A DNA stretch of 64,000 nt from CAYYJR01 sp964472305 (GCA_964472305.1 CAYYJR010000006.1:111850-175849), one strand, 5' to 3'; shown: positions 8,911 to 18,607, numbered from the stretch's first letter. The notes: generated by a model from the sequence alone, not told the origin. A program made the numbers and translations.

Positions 8911-10211
8911 GGCAAGCCCTCCCGTTCCCAACGGCGCCAGAGCGTGCGACACGAATCGCCGATAATTTCGGCGGCAAAGCCGTAGCCGGCCAGGTCCTCG
9001 CCGGCCAGGTAGAGCGCGCGCAGGCCGGGGATGGTGGGCGCAAAGCGCGCGGCGCCATGCTGGCCGACGCGCGGGGCAACGGCGGCGGCGGGATAGCCGC
9101 CCTGAAAGACTGCGCTGTTGAAAATATCGATATCCGCACCCAGGTGTGAAGTGAGTTCACGGCGGGCGGCAGCCAGTTGCGGCTCGACGGGGAGCGCTAT
9201 ATCCAGTACCTGGTAAGCCAGCGAGAAATGCCAGCCGGAGGGACAGAGGGTCGGGCAGAGGCGGGAAATGGGCGCGATGCCGGAGATCTGATCAAGGTCG
9301 AGAGGCATTTCGATGCTGGCGTGATCGTGCAGCGGGCGACGGCAGCGAATAGCATGCCCGGCGCCGTAGGCGGGGCGCGCGCGTTCTGTTTGTTGCCGGA
9401 ATTCCCGCGGCGCGTGATCGCCCAGCAATGCTGCGGTGCGATGGATGCCGGCGTTGGATATGACCAGTCGGGCGCCCAGGCGCTCGCCGTCGGCGGTTTC
9501 GACTCCGGTCGCGCGGTCGCCATCGAACAGGATGCGCGCCACCGGTGTGCGCGTGCGCAGCGTGGCGCCGCGTGCCAGCGCGCTGTCGAGCAGCGCGGTG
9601 ATCAGCGAACGGTTGCCACCGGGCAGAAAACCTTCCGGGGCATGGCGCTGCGCCTTCAGCGAGCGCAGGATATAGAGCACGGCCGACTCCGCCGCGGAGA
9701 CGCCGAAGGAGAATTTTGTCAGGTGGTCGACCAGGCGAATAGCTTGATCATCCGGCGACAAGCCGCGGAACCATTCCGCCACCGTGTGATCGCGTCCGAA
9801 CAGACCGGCGATGCCGTAAGCCAGGGTGCGCCCGACAAAGGCGCCTTTGCGGTGAATGTTCAGCGCGCGGCGCAGGGCGAAGTTGCGCCCCTGAAATGGC
9901 GGGAAATGCAGTGGATAGCGCTGGCCGCCGGTGACGATCATCAGCGCGGGGTCTGGCGAAACGAGCGGCAACTCGATGCCGATGGTGCGCAGGCAATCGC
10001 CGATGGGGCCATGCATGCCACCGGGCAGCGCGTGAAACGCGCCCGTCGGCACCGCGAAGCCCTCGTAGTCGATATGGGTGAACCGGCCGCCGACAAAATC
10101 GAGCGCTTCGAGGAAGGTGACGGTGCGCCCGCGCGACGCTAAAAACGCGCCGGTGAGCAACCCGCCCAATCCGGCGCCGATGATGACGACGTCATGTTGG
10201 GTGTCTGCCAT
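8907..10211 (-). CDS. FAD-dependent oxidoreductase, phytoene desaturase / amine-oxidase-like
   Basis: 434-residue flavoprotein with an N-terminal dinucleotide-binding motif VVIIGAGLGGLLTG (residues 8-21), followed by FLEALDFVGGRFT, and a C-terminal second FAD segment (LRALYLAGEDLAGYGFAAEI). This is the organisation of the CrtI/amine-oxidase/protoporphyrinogen-oxidase superfamily. No other carotenoid gene is nearby, so a carotenoid role is not supported. The downstream overlapping ferredoxin gene suggests a ferredoxin-linked reduction or desaturation of an isoprenoid or similar substrate. Confidence 0.82.
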   Translation of the reverse strand: MADTQHDVVIIGAGLGGLLTGAFLASRGRTVTFLEALDFVGGRFTHIDYEGFAVPTGAFHALPGGMHGPIGDCLRTIGIELPLVSPDPALMIVTGGQRYPLHFPPFQGRNFALRRALNIHRKGAFVGRTLAYGIAGLFGRDHTVAEWFRGLSPDDQAIRLVDHLTKFSFGVSAAESAVLYILRSLKAQRHAPEGFLPGGNRSLITALLDSALARGATLRTRTPVARILFDGDRATGVETADGERLGARLVISNAGIHRTAALLGDHAPREFRQQTERARPAYGAGHAIRCRRPLHDHASIEMPLDLDQISGIAPISRLCPTLCPSGWHFSLAYQVLDIALPVEPQLAAARRELTSHLGADIDIFNSAVFQGGYPAAAVAPRVGQHGAARFAPTIPGLRALYLAGEDLAGYGFAAEIIGDSCRTLWRRWEREGLP

Positions 10212-10291
10212 TGGGCTGCATTATAACGGAGGATTTATGAGTTGTCGAGGAAGGAAGCTGTTCATTACTGACTTCAGGTTGAAGTAAGATG

Positions 10292-11542
10292 TCATCCTCG
10301 CAAGGACGTGGATGTCACCCGTCCGGTGGTGTTGATTGGCGCGACGGTCGGTGGTTGCTTGATCGGTTTCTCCGGCAACGGCGGCAACGGCGTGGCGGGC
10401 ATGGGTTCCGCCGTCGGTGGCTTAGATTGGGCGGGTTGTCGCCCCGGTGTGTGCGGGCGTGCCGGCGCCGGGCGTGAATTCGTCGCGGGATGTTCTCGCC
10501 GCGTGGTGCGCGGTACCTCCTGTCGATGGGGCGCGGGTGGCGTGGTGATCTGTCCCTGGGTCGCGCGGTCGGGTGTGACCGGCGCGGCAGCGGGAGTCGC
10601 TGCTGCTGGAGTGGGTGGCGCCTGTTCCGTTGCCGGCGCTGACGGCGTGGTAACCGGTTTCAGCTTGAGCGAACTGGAACGCCGCGGATGTCGTGCGGCA
10701 GGTCGCCCGCGCACGACCACCGTCACCGGAGCGGGCGCATCAGGCAGTTTCACCTGGTCGCCGGCGTGCAGGTTGCGGTAATCAAGGGTCGGGTTGAGCG
10801 CGATCAGATCGTCGAGCGTCATGCCGTTATTGGTGGCGATCTTCCAGAAATTATCGCCCAGCGCCACGATGTGCACGCGTTGTTGCGGTGGGTGCACGAG
10901 CTGGCTGGCCGCTTGCTGCGGCGTGGTGAACGGCACGCGGCGGGTGTCCTTTTCCATCTGGCGTAACGGCTTGATGACCACCCGTTCCTTGAAGGTCGGG
11001 ATGCCCGCGCGTCCGCCCAGCCCGCGTTTCTGCATCAGCGAGATGGTCTGCCAGGCTTCACCCTGTGTCGCCAGCGCGACCAACGGTTTCCCGTCGACGT
11101 AGATCGCATAGCCGTTCCATACGATGGTGAGCGCCTGATCCAGCACCGGCACCGCGGCCGCGACGCTGCTGGCCAATCCGGGTTTGCCGATCGCCGTAAC
11201 TTTCGGATCGCCTTCAACAAAGCTGACGGCATCGGGCGCGTCTGGCGCATATTGTTGTTGGAGCATGCGAATCGCCTGCCGGGCATCGCGCGCCGATGCC
11301 AGCAGCGCCAGCGGTTTGCCATTCACTTCCACCGCATACGGCGAGCGGGTCAGCCGCTCGCGTGCGGTGAGATAATACACCGCGCCGCTCGCCAGCAGCG
11401 TGATGAAAATCAGCGAAAGAACCAATCGCCCGAATTGCCCCGGTCGAGCGTAGACCGCCTTTCGCCGCCGGGGACGCCGGCGCAGCGGCATAACGAGAAT
11501 CGTCGACTCCTGTCCGGATTGTCGTTCCTGTTCGTCGCTCAT
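10292..11542 (-). CDS. Membrane-anchored LysM-domain protein
   Basis: 416-residue protein: a basic cytoplasmic N-terminus, one membrane helix at about residues 38-59, two related segments (VEVNGKPLALLASARDARQA near 71-90 and IYVDGKPLVALATQGEAWQT near 147-166), a LysM domain at about 222-267 (RVHIVALGDNFWKIA to GDQVKLP), and a disordered Pro/Thr/Ala-rich tail of about 150 residues. LysM domains bind peptidoglycan, so it probably sits across the inner membrane and contacts the wall. No hydrolase domain is seen. ATG 11542 overlaps the galT stop as ATGA. Confidence 0.85.
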   Translation of the reverse strand: MSDEQERQSGQESTILVMPLRRRPRRRKAVYARPGQFGRLVLSLIFITLLASGAVYYLTARERLTRSPYAVEVNGKPLALLASARDARQAIRMLQQQYAPDAPDAVSFVEGDPKVTAIGKPGLASSVAAAVPVLDQALTIVWNGYAIYVDGKPLVALATQGEAWQTISLMQKRGLGGRAGIPTFKERVVIKPLRQMEKDTRRVPFTTPQQAASQLVHPPQQRVHIVALGDNFWKIATNNGMTLDDLIALNPTLDYRNLHAGDQVKLPDAPAPVTVVVRGRPAARHPRRSSSLKLKPVTTPSAPATEQAPPTPAAATPAAAPVTPDRATQGQITTPPAPHRQEVPRTTRREHPATNSRPAPARPHTPGRQPAQSKPPTAEPMPATPLPPLPEKPIKQPPTVAPINTTGRVTSTSLRG

Positions 11543-12591
11543 ACCGATAGCTCAATCTTCGCGGGAACTTCATCCTCCGGTTTCTTATCGACCTCGCGCA
11601 GGTAGCGTGCGGCGTCTTCCGGACTGGTCACGTTGATGTAGATGCCGGTACCCATCTCGAATCCCGCGGCGATGGTCAGGCGAGGCATGATCACCATGTG
11701 CCAGTGGAAGACGTCCGAATCTTCATTACTGCATGGGGCGGTATGGATCGCGTAGTTATAGGGCGGTGAGCTCAGACATTTCGAGATGCGATCCAGCGCG
11801 TCCTGAGTGATGCGGGCGAACTCCTCCATGCGTTCGCGCGTCATGCCGGCAAAGCTGGCTTGATGGTTCTTTGGCAGCAACCAGGTCTCAAAGGGATATT
11901 TCGAGGCAAAAGGTTCAAAGGAAATGAAATGTTCGGTTTCGCTGACGACGCGCGTACCCTGCGACAGTTCCTGTTGCACCATGTCGCACCAAATGCACCG
12001 GTCGTGAAACTGGTAGTAGCGTTCTGCTCCCTGTAATTCGTTGAGCACATCAATGGGTATCATCGGCGTGGCAACCAGTTGGGAGTGCGGGTGTTCCAGT
12101 GACGCGCCGGCTACCTTGCCGTGGTTGCGGAATATCAGAATATATTTGAACCGCGCATCTTTACGCAGGTCGAGATAACGTTCGCGATACGCCCACAGCA
12201 CCTCGGCGAATTGGTCTGTGGTCATGATAGACGGATCAAGGTTGTGCTTGGGTGTCTCAATGATAACCTCGTGCGCACCGACGCCGTTCATCATGTCATA
12301 CATGCCATTGCCGCGCTTGTTCAGGTCGCCTTCAATGGCCAGTGCGGGGAATTTATTCGGCACCACGCGCACCCACCAGTCCGGCTGGTTGGCGTCCCGG
12401 CTGTGACGAAATGCCAGAATCTCCGGCGGCGTTAACAATTCTTTGCCGGGACAAAATGGACAGGTGGGTGAATACTCCGGCTTATCCGGCTCAGCAATAG
12501 TGAGATGGGTAAAGTCGGATGGCCGCCGAGCACGCTCGGTGGCAATGATAACCCATTCCTGTGTAATTGGATCTTTACGTAGTTCAGGCAT
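11539..12591 (-). CDS. galT: Galactose-1-phosphate uridylyltransferase
   Basis: 350-residue enzyme of the Leloir pathway that exchanges UMP between UDP-glucose and galactose-1-phosphate. The zinc-ligand pair CPFC lies at residues 44-47 and the catalytic HPH at 167-169 (LEHPHSQLVATP), both expected for GalT of the HIT superfamily; length matches the family. It is translationally coupled by ATGA to the LysM protein gene. No galK or galE is adjacent. Confidence 0.93.
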   Translation of the reverse strand: MPELRKDPITQEWVIIATERARRPSDFTHLTIAEPDKPEYSPTCPFCPGKELLTPPEILAFRHSRDANQPDWWVRVVPNKFPALAIEGDLNKRGNGMYDMMNGVGAHEVIIETPKHNLDPSIMTTDQFAEVLWAYRERYLDLRKDARFKYILIFRNHGKVAGASLEHPHSQLVATPMIPIDVLNELQGAERYYQFHDRCIWCDMVQQELSQGTRVVSETEHFISFEPFASKYPFETWLLPKNHQASFAGMTRERMEEFARITQDALDRISKCLSSPPYNYAIHTAPCSNEDSDVFHWHMVIMPRLTIAAGFEMGTGIYINVTSPEDAARYLREVDKKPEDEVPAKIELSV

Positions 12592-12910
12592 AACGGACTC
12601 CTGCTCTCCAGTCTCATCCGCGTTCGTAAACTGTCTGTACCCGTTTCATGGCTGTGAAAATGCTTGGGCTTGTCCGGGTTCGCGACGTGACCAGCTATCG
12701 ACGCGAATGGTTCCGCGGCTTCATGTGCCGTTAGGCTGACAAACCGGCATACCCGCCGGGCGAGGGGCATGACCAGAGTAATATACCCGATCCACCCCCC
12801 CTGGGTGACATATCTTCTCAATTCGCTTGCGGGCAAGAAAATCCTTTCACGTCTTCGCGGGAACCGTCCTGTCGCGGACATTTGACATCGGGCGCGGGTA
12901 TCTGTCGCTC
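12592..12910. other. Intergenic region between galT and tRNA-Arg
   Basis: About 320 bases with no supported gene. It should hold the galT promoter on the minus strand, but no hexamer pair with proper spacing could be recognised. Confidence 0.3.
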
Positions 12911-12939
12911 TTGACGAAACGCGGGGCGCCCCGTATGAT
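12911..12939 (+). promoter_or_regulatory. Sigma70-type promoter of tRNA-Arg
   Basis: TTGACG (12911-12916), a 17-base spacer and TATGAT (12934-12939), 12 bases before the tRNA 5' end. Confidence 0.85.
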
Positions 12940-12951
12940 AGATGCGGTAAT

Positions 12952-13026
12952 GCCCCCGTGGCCAAGTGGATAAGGCGCAGGCCTCCGGAGCCTGAAACAC
13001 AGGTTCGAACCCTGTCGGGGGTACCA
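12952..13026 (+). tRNA. tRNA-Arg (anticodon CCG)
   Basis: A full cloverleaf can be drawn. The acceptor stem GCCCCCG pairs with CGGGGGT with a G-U closing pair. The anticodon stem CAGGC/GCCTG encloses the loop CTCCGGA, giving anticodon CCG for the arginine codon CGG. The T arm is ACAGG TTCGAAC CCTGT. Discriminator A is followed by an encoded CCA (13024-13026). Its own promoter lies upstream and an intrinsic terminator downstream, so it is a single-gene unit. Confidence 0.97.
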
Positions 13027-13034
13027 AATTCGAA

Positions 13035-13065
13035 GACCGCCGGTTTTGCTGCCGGCGGTCTTTTT
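13035..13065 (+). terminator. Intrinsic terminator of tRNA-Arg
   Basis: Nine-base-pair stem GACCGCCGG / CCGGCGGTC with an 8-base loop, directly followed by five T (13061-13065). Confidence 0.92.
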
Positions 13066-13066
13066 G

Positions 13067-13412
13067 CGTCTGCTCCGGTGTGCGGATGGCGACGGGCAAC
13101 CCTACACCATCGAGTCAAGCGGAGATGTCAGCGGCAGCAATGCGTGAATCTGCTCCAGTTGATGCCGTTGTATGGTCGTATGATGACGGCGATGTCCCCT
13201 TTGCACTTCCGTTGCATGTTCGGTATTTGCCCCACCGGCGTCTGAAGATACATGCCGATTATTTCACCGCTCCTCGGTCAGGAGAGGAAACGGAGCGGAT
13301 TAAGGTGGAATAATAAAATTAAGTGTTTGCTTCGTCTGGGGAGACAGGGCTTCCCACGATGTATTACCCACTTGACGATGCCATTGACATCAACACCACG
13401 AAGGAGGTTTCC
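13067..13412. other. Intergenic region before lipoprotein gene
   Basis: About 345 bases without a supported gene. A 7-bp inverted repeat, CCGCTCC (13267-13273) with GGAGCGG (13292-13298), is followed by an AT-rich stretch near 13308-13320 that could contain a -10 element for the downstream gene; no good -35 was found. Confidence 0.3.
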
Positions 13413-14807
13413 ATGCAATCAGCCAGACGCCTTGGGTGGCTTCTCGCACTCGCCGTACTCGTGCTTCTCACGGGATGCGGCGGTGGTGGCGGTGGAGCAA
13501 AGACCGCCGTGCGCGGTCAAGTGACCGACGCATCGGGCGCCGCGTTGAGCGGTGTGACCATCACCGTCGGGACAACATCGACGACAACCATTGATGGGAG
13601 ATACCGGCTCTCAATTTCACCTGGTTCCAGCCAGGTGGTACACGCGTGCAAAGAAGGGTATGTCAGCACAATCGACGTGGTATCGGTGACCAGTGGTCAA
13701 ACGATGATCGTGGATTTCCAACTGCATGAAGTGGGACAGAGCAACCAACTGGTCGCGATGACGACCACGGAGACTACCGCCACTGATACTGAAGGCGCGA
13801 AGGTGATTCTGCCGGCCGGCAGTGTGGTGGATGGCAATGGCAATCCGGTGGATACCGCCACAGTGGACGTAACCACCTCGCTGCCGACCAGTGGAATCGC
13901 TGATGAGAACTACACCGCGAACTTCCCCGGCCTGTTTATCGGCACGCAGGACGGCGTCGAGAAGGCGATTGAAAGTTTCGGGTTTGTTACGGTCGAGATC
14001 ACCAGTGGCGGCAACGCGTGCCAGTTAGGCGACGAGAAGACGGCCACCCTTGAAATTCCCATCGATGAGACGAATGATCCGGGCACGGATACTATCGAGC
14101 TCTGGTCGCTTGATGAAAATACCGGATTGTGGATCTACGAAGGCCTGGCGACGCGTGACGAGACAGTGGAACCCCATGTCTATCGCGCCACCGTCACCCA
14201 TTTCTCGACATATAACCTCGACCGCCCCATCTCCGCTCCGATGCCGTTCAACATCACGGTGACGAATGCCGACGCACCGGCGGTTGGCGCATCGGTAACC
14301 ATCGTCTCACGCGGTACCACCGGCGGCATGTGGGAAGGCCATGGCATCACCGGCGCCAACGGCGTGTGCCACTTCGAGCAGGTTCCGCAAGGATCGGTAT
14401 CGGTGACGGCGGTTTATGGTGATAAAATGGGGAAGGGATACAGCTATGACGTGACCGATGACGTGGCATCGATGACGATTAATTTAGCTACCATGGTGTC
14501 GAAGAAGATCACCGTCGTATACGATAACAACGGGGTGGAAACGCCGGTGGCGGGTGCTGCCATCCAGGCATTTGGCGAAGGTCAGGGGATGGGTGGTACC
14601 CCGTTCTCCGGTGCCACCGCGAGCGACGGCACAGTGACGATCTTTCTTCCCTCCAATATGCCGTTCTATATGATCAGCGCCAATGCAACGATCGGGGAAA
14701 AAAGTTATTACTACGGGGATAACTTTACGAAGTTCAGTGATATTCCATCCAAACTCGTTTTGATTGAAAATGGGGCAGGGATGACGCGGAAAGCCGGTAA
14801 ACGCTGA
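13413..14807 (+). CDS. Lipoprotein with carboxypeptidase-regulatory-like domains
   Basis: 464-residue secreted lipoprotein. The signal peptide ends in a lipobox LTGC with Cys at residue 22, then a Gly-rich linker. Residues about 30-110 (VRGQVTDASGAALSGVTITV and following) form a carboxypeptidase-regulatory-like beta-sandwich; similar Ig-like modules recur later (around 290-360 and 370-430). Such modules usually serve binding or surface display. AAGGAGG at 13401-13407 fixes the ATG at 13413; longer in-frame starts lack this. No enzyme domain is seen. Confidence 0.85.
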   Translation: MQSARRLGWLLALAVLVLLTGCGGGGGGAKTAVRGQVTDASGAALSGVTITVGTTSTTTIDGRYRLSISPGSSQVVHACKEGYVSTIDVVSVTSGQTMIVDFQLHEVGQSNQLVAMTTTETTATDTEGAKVILPAGSVVDGNGNPVDTATVDVTTSLPTSGIADENYTANFPGLFIGTQDGVEKAIESFGFVTVEITSGGNACQLGDEKTATLEIPIDETNDPGTDTIELWSLDENTGLWIYEGLATRDETVEPHVYRATVTHFSTYNLDRPISAPMPFNITVTNADAPAVGASVTIVSRGTTGGMWEGHGITGANGVCHFEQVPQGSVSVTAVYGDKMGKGYSYDVTDDVASMTINLATMVSKKITVVYDNNGVETPVAGAAIQAFGEGQGMGGTPFSGATASDGTVTIFLPSNMPFYMISANATIGEKSYYYGDNFTKFSDIPSKLVLIENGAGMTRKAGKR

Positions 14808-14830
14808 TTTGTCAGCACAGGGAATGCCGA

Positions 14831-14862
14831 CGGGGGGTGGTTCCGAACGGAACCACCCCCCG
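14831..14862. terminator. Perfect 15-bp stem-loop without U tract
   Basis: Arms 14831-14845 and 14848-14862 are exact inverted complements separated by AA. It lies 23 bases after the lipoprotein stop. No T run follows, so it may terminate weakly or protect the mRNA 3' end. Confidence 0.6.
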
Positions 14863-15151
14863 CGGCGTTCCGGTGTACCATACAGGGATTCATCTGCTCG
14901 GTCGTTCGGCATCGCCATACCTCACGGGAGAGTTGACGCTCTCGCCGTCCATATTTTCATCGCATGCGCCATGTCTGTACGCAGCAGAAGACAAGGCTGC
15001 CGAATCCGTGTAACTCTTGCCATCTACGTTGTATGTTTGTGCGTATGCTGGGGACGGAGGCGCATCCGGCGGCAGCACAACCGCCACGGAATGACGCCCC
15101 TGGCTCGGACAACGAGCGAGGAAAGACCGAATCGACTTGATGGAGGTGGAG

Positions 15152-15823
15152 ATGAACGTACGTGTACTATGGTTCGTTTTGTTGCTGATGAGTGTGCTGC
15201 CGGCCGCCGTGCTGGCAGCGGATGCGGGCACGGCCGCGACGCCCGGGACAACGGCGGCGCCCGCGGCGAGCTGCCCACAGTGTGACGCGACGGCGATGAC
15301 GCCCGCCAACCGGGCGCAGATGATGGCGATGACCCAGGATCTGCTGGTGATGTCGCAAAACACCGCGGCGTGGACGCCACAAGGGCTGGTTGTGCTGCAA
15401 GGCAACCGCCTGCTGGCCTATAGTCCCGACTTTCGCCAGGTGCGTCAGATTGCGTTGCCGTTGCCGACGCCAACGACGGCGGCGGCCACAACGACCACCC
15501 CGGAGACGGGCACCGCGATGCCGAAGGCGACCATGCCATTGCGCAGCATGGTTACATCGCGCCTGATACAGACGCCGAATGGAGGATTGTTAGTGGTGCG
15601 CGGGCAGCAAATCATTCAATTGGACCCGACCTTCCGACCCATCGCGCAGGTTATGCTGCCCGATCTTCCGCCGATCAGCGCGGAGGAGATGGCGGCGGTA
15701 TGTCCGCTCTGCTCACAGATGCAGATGATGGCGGGAATGATGGCGGGGATGGCAACGAGCGCCGCCACCATGATGCCGATGACCGGTACGGCATCCACCG
15801 GGCAAACGACGCCGGCATATTAA
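15152..15823 (+). CDS. Secreted Met-rich protein with two CPxC motifs
   Basis: 223-residue protein of unknown function. A signal peptide covers residues 1-22 (VLPAAVLA then ADAG). CPQC occurs at 41-44 and CPLC at 184-187; the second is followed by a tail with nine methionines in the last 40 residues. The middle region contains segments like QGNRLLAYSPDFRQVRQI and RGQQIIQLDPTFRPIAQV, two copies of a beta-type repeat. GGAGG just upstream supports ATG 15152 over an ATG four codons earlier. Paired CPxC motifs and Met clusters suggest metal or copper binding outside the cytoplasm, which is inference only. Confidence 0.8.
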   Translation: MNVRVLWFVLLLMSVLPAAVLAADAGTAATPGTTAAPAASCPQCDATAMTPANRAQMMAMTQDLLVMSQNTAAWTPQGLVVLQGNRLLAYSPDFRQVRQIALPLPTPTTAAATTTTPETGTAMPKATMPLRSMVTSRLIQTPNGGLLVVRGQQIIQLDPTFRPIAQVMLPDLPPISAEEMAAVCPLCSQMQMMAGMMAGMATSAATMMPMTGTASTGQTTPAY

Positions 15824-15849
15824 TCGTTCTGACGTAGCGAACGCACGCA

Positions 15850-15882
15850 GGCAAATGCCGCCGATCTTTGGCGGCATTTGCC
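15850..15882. terminator. Perfect 13-bp stem-loop without U tract
   Basis: Arms 15850-15862 and 15870-15882 are exact complements with a 7-base loop, 26 bases after the stop of the CPxC protein gene. No T run follows. Confidence 0.55.
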
Positions 15883-15971
15883 GCATTCCCGCACAAGGTT
15901 GCACGCAGCGAAAGGATTGCTTGCCGGGTCGCGATGGAATAACGTCAACGGTGTGAACGGAGGAAGACAGC

Positions 15972-18605
15972 GTGGACGCGGAAGAAGCATTGCGACAAGT
16001 CCAGGATGACAATGCGGCATTGCGCGAAGACAATCGCCGCCTGCGGGACGCGTTGGCGGAGACCAATGCCGCGGCACGGCAGGTCGCCTCGAACGCGCAT
16101 ATCAATGCCGTGCTGGCGACCGGGGAAGCCAAAGCGCGTGCCGTGCTGAGCTCCCTTGCGGAAGGCGTGGTCTTTCTCGATCGCAACGGCGTGGTCATCG
16201 AGGTGAATGATGCCGTGCAACATGTGCTCGGTCGCACGTTGCAGGAATTGACGGATCCTGCGTTGGATCCCCGTTGGCGGTTGATTCATGCCGACGGCAC
16301 ACCATTTCCGGTCGAAGAGCAACCGGCGATCGTGGTGCTGCGCACCGGGCAATCAGTCCGCGATGTCGTGATGGGGGTGCCGCAACACGACGGAACGGTG
16401 ACGTGGATCTCCGTAAACGCGCAGCCGGTACGGGACACGGCGGGTGAGTTGCTCGGTGCCGTGGTGTCGTTTTTCGACATCACCGACCGCAAACGCGCGG
16501 AAGAGGCGCTGCGCGAGAGCGAGCAGCAACTCAACACCATTGTGGAGAACCTGACAGAAGGGTTGATGGTTGCCACCATCGATGGTTTCTTGTTGCGCTG
16601 GAATCGTGCGGCATTGGCAATGCACGGATTCGCCAGCCTTAACGAGGCGCGTCACCGACTTTCGGAATTTATCGATGTTTTTGAGATGTCAACGTTGGAT
16701 GGCACGGTGCTGCCGATCGATGAATGGCCGCTTGCACGCGTGATGCGCGGCGACGAATTGCATGATTGGGAAGTTCGTATCCGGCGACTACACGGCGACT
16801 GGCAGCGCATATTCAGTTACAGCGGCACGCTGGTGCGCGGCTGTGAAGGGCAGCACTTACTGGCAATCATCACAGTCAGTGACATCACGGAGCATAAGCG
16901 TCTGGAAGAGCAGTTGCGCCGCCGGGTGGAGGAGGTCGAAACGCTGATGGAGGTGGCGCCGGTGGCGATTTGGATCTGCAGCGACCCACGATGCCATGAC
17001 ATCACCGGCAATCGTATGGCCAACACCTTTTACGAGGCGAAAGCTGGTGAGAACGTCTCCGCGAATGTCACCGGGAATCGACGCTTTTTCCAAAACGGGC
17101 GCGAATTAGCCGCTGATGAATTGCCCATGCAGATGGCCGTGGCGCGCAACAGCGATGTGCGCAACATGGAAATAGACGTGCAGTTACCGAGCGGGCGCTG
17201 GATGACCATGTTGGGATCTGCCCGTCCGTTGCGTAATACTGCGGGACAGGTGCGTGGTTGCGTAGGCGCATTTGTGGATATGACCGAGCGCAAGCAGGTT
17301 GAACGGGAACGCGAACAACTGCTTGTGGAAGTGCAAAGGCGTTCTGCGGAAATCCAGGCGTTAAATGAGACGCTGGAACATCGGGTTCAGAGAAGAACTG
17401 TTGAACTCGAAGAAACCAATCGCGCGTTGCAAACCACGCGTGACGAAGCTGTAAAAAAGGCGATGGAATCAGAGGAAGGGCGCCGAATATTGGAGGCGCT
17501 GATGACGTATATCCCAGAGGGTATTACGATTGCGGATGCGCCGGATGTGTCGATTCGCATGGTGAGCAAGTATGGACAGATATTGACGGGCAAGCCACGT
17601 GAAATGCTCGAAGGCATACCCGCTGAAGCGCAAGTCGAATCATGGGATATCCTGAAAGCCGATGGCGTCACCCGCCCCACTGCAGATGAATTGCCGCTCA
17701 CACGCGCCGTAAAAAAGGGGGAGGTTTCTATTGACGAAGAATGGGTAGTGCGCCAACCCGATGGAAGAATGATATCGATCCTTACGAATGCTGGGCCGAT
17801 ACGGGACAAGCAAGGTGACATCATCGGCGGTGTAATTGCCTGGCGCGATATTACGGAACGCAGACAGGCAGAGCAGCATATCAATCAGTTGAATCGAGTA
17901 TTAGAACAGCGTACCACTGCCCTGGAAGCCGCAAACAAGGAATTGGAAGCCTTCAGCTACTCCGTTTCGCATGATCTGCGTGCGCCATTGCGCAGCATCG
18001 ACGGCTTCAGCAAGATCCTCATCGAACAATATCCGGATCGGTTGGACGAGCGTGGAAGGGACTACCTCGGGCGCGTGCGCGCGGCGTCACAGCGCATGGC
18101 CCGTCTGATTGACGATATGCTTAACCTGTCCCGCGTGGGACGCGCGCCGTTGCACCGTGAACCGGTTGACCTGAGCGCGCTGGCCACTGCCATGCTTGAT
18201 GAATTGTGCCAGCGCGAGCCGGAGCGGCGTGTCGAGATCACGATTCTGTCCGGCATGGTGGCATCCGGTGATCCGGCATTGCTGCGCATGGTGCTGGACA
18301 ACCTGTTGAGCAATGCGTGGAAATTCACTAGCGGATGCACGGTCGCCCGCATTGAGGTGGGTGAATACATGCAGGATCACGAACGCGTATTTTACGTGCG
18401 CGACAACGGCGCCGGATTCGATATGACCTATGTCGATCGGCTGTTCACACCTTTTCAACGCTTGCATACCGAGCAGGAGTTCCCCGGCACCGGCATCGGA
18501 TTGGCCATTGTGCAGCGTATCATCAACCGTCATGGTGGGCGCGTATGGGCGGAAGGAGAAACGGGGAAAGGCGCGACGATTTATTTTACGTTGGGAGAGG
18601 CATGA
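15972..18605 (+). CDS. Soluble multi-PAS sensor histidine kinase
   Basis: 877-residue kinase starting with GTG after GGAGG. A short coiled coil leads into four PAS domains at about residues 52-178, 185-310, 325-440 and 505-640. The HisKA dimerisation helix carries H667 in SVSHDLRAPLRS, and the HATPase domain (about 765-877) shows DNGAGFDMTY and GTGIGLAIV. No membrane segment is evident, so it senses a cytoplasmic signal. The SVSHDLRAPL type is shared with phytochrome-like kinases, but no GAF/PHY region is present. The stop nearly abuts a CheY-like gene, the probable phosphotransfer partner. Confidence 0.93.
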   Translation: MDAEEALRQVQDDNAALREDNRRLRDALAETNAAARQVASNAHINAVLATGEAKARAVLSSLAEGVVFLDRNGVVIEVNDAVQHVLGRTLQELTDPALDPRWRLIHADGTPFPVEEQPAIVVLRTGQSVRDVVMGVPQHDGTVTWISVNAQPVRDTAGELLGAVVSFFDITDRKRAEEALRESEQQLNTIVENLTEGLMVATIDGFLLRWNRAALAMHGFASLNEARHRLSEFIDVFEMSTLDGTVLPIDEWPLARVMRGDELHDWEVRIRRLHGDWQRIFSYSGTLVRGCEGQHLLAIITVSDITEHKRLEEQLRRRVEEVETLMEVAPVAIWICSDPRCHDITGNRMANTFYEAKAGENVSANVTGNRRFFQNGRELAADELPMQMAVARNSDVRNMEIDVQLPSGRWMTMLGSARPLRNTAGQVRGCVGAFVDMTERKQVEREREQLLVEVQRRSAEIQALNETLEHRVQRRTVELEETNRALQTTRDEAVKKAMESEEGRRILEALMTYIPEGITIADAPDVSIRMVSKYGQILTGKPREMLEGIPAEAQVESWDILKADGVTRPTADELPLTRAVKKGEVSIDEEWVVRQPDGRMISILTNAGPIRDKQGDIIGGVIAWRDITERRQAEQHINQLNRVLEQRTTALEAANKELEAFSYSVSHDLRAPLRSIDGFSKILIEQYPDRLDERGRDYLGRVRAASQRMARLIDDMLNLSRVGRAPLHREPVDLSALATAMLDELCQREPERRVEITILSGMVASGDPALLRMVLDNLLSNAWKFTSGCTVARIEVGEYMQDHERVFYVRDNGAGFDMTYVDRLFTPFQRLHTEQEFPGTGIGLAIVQRIINRHGGRVWAEGETGKGATIYFTLGEA

Positions 18606-18607
18606 TC

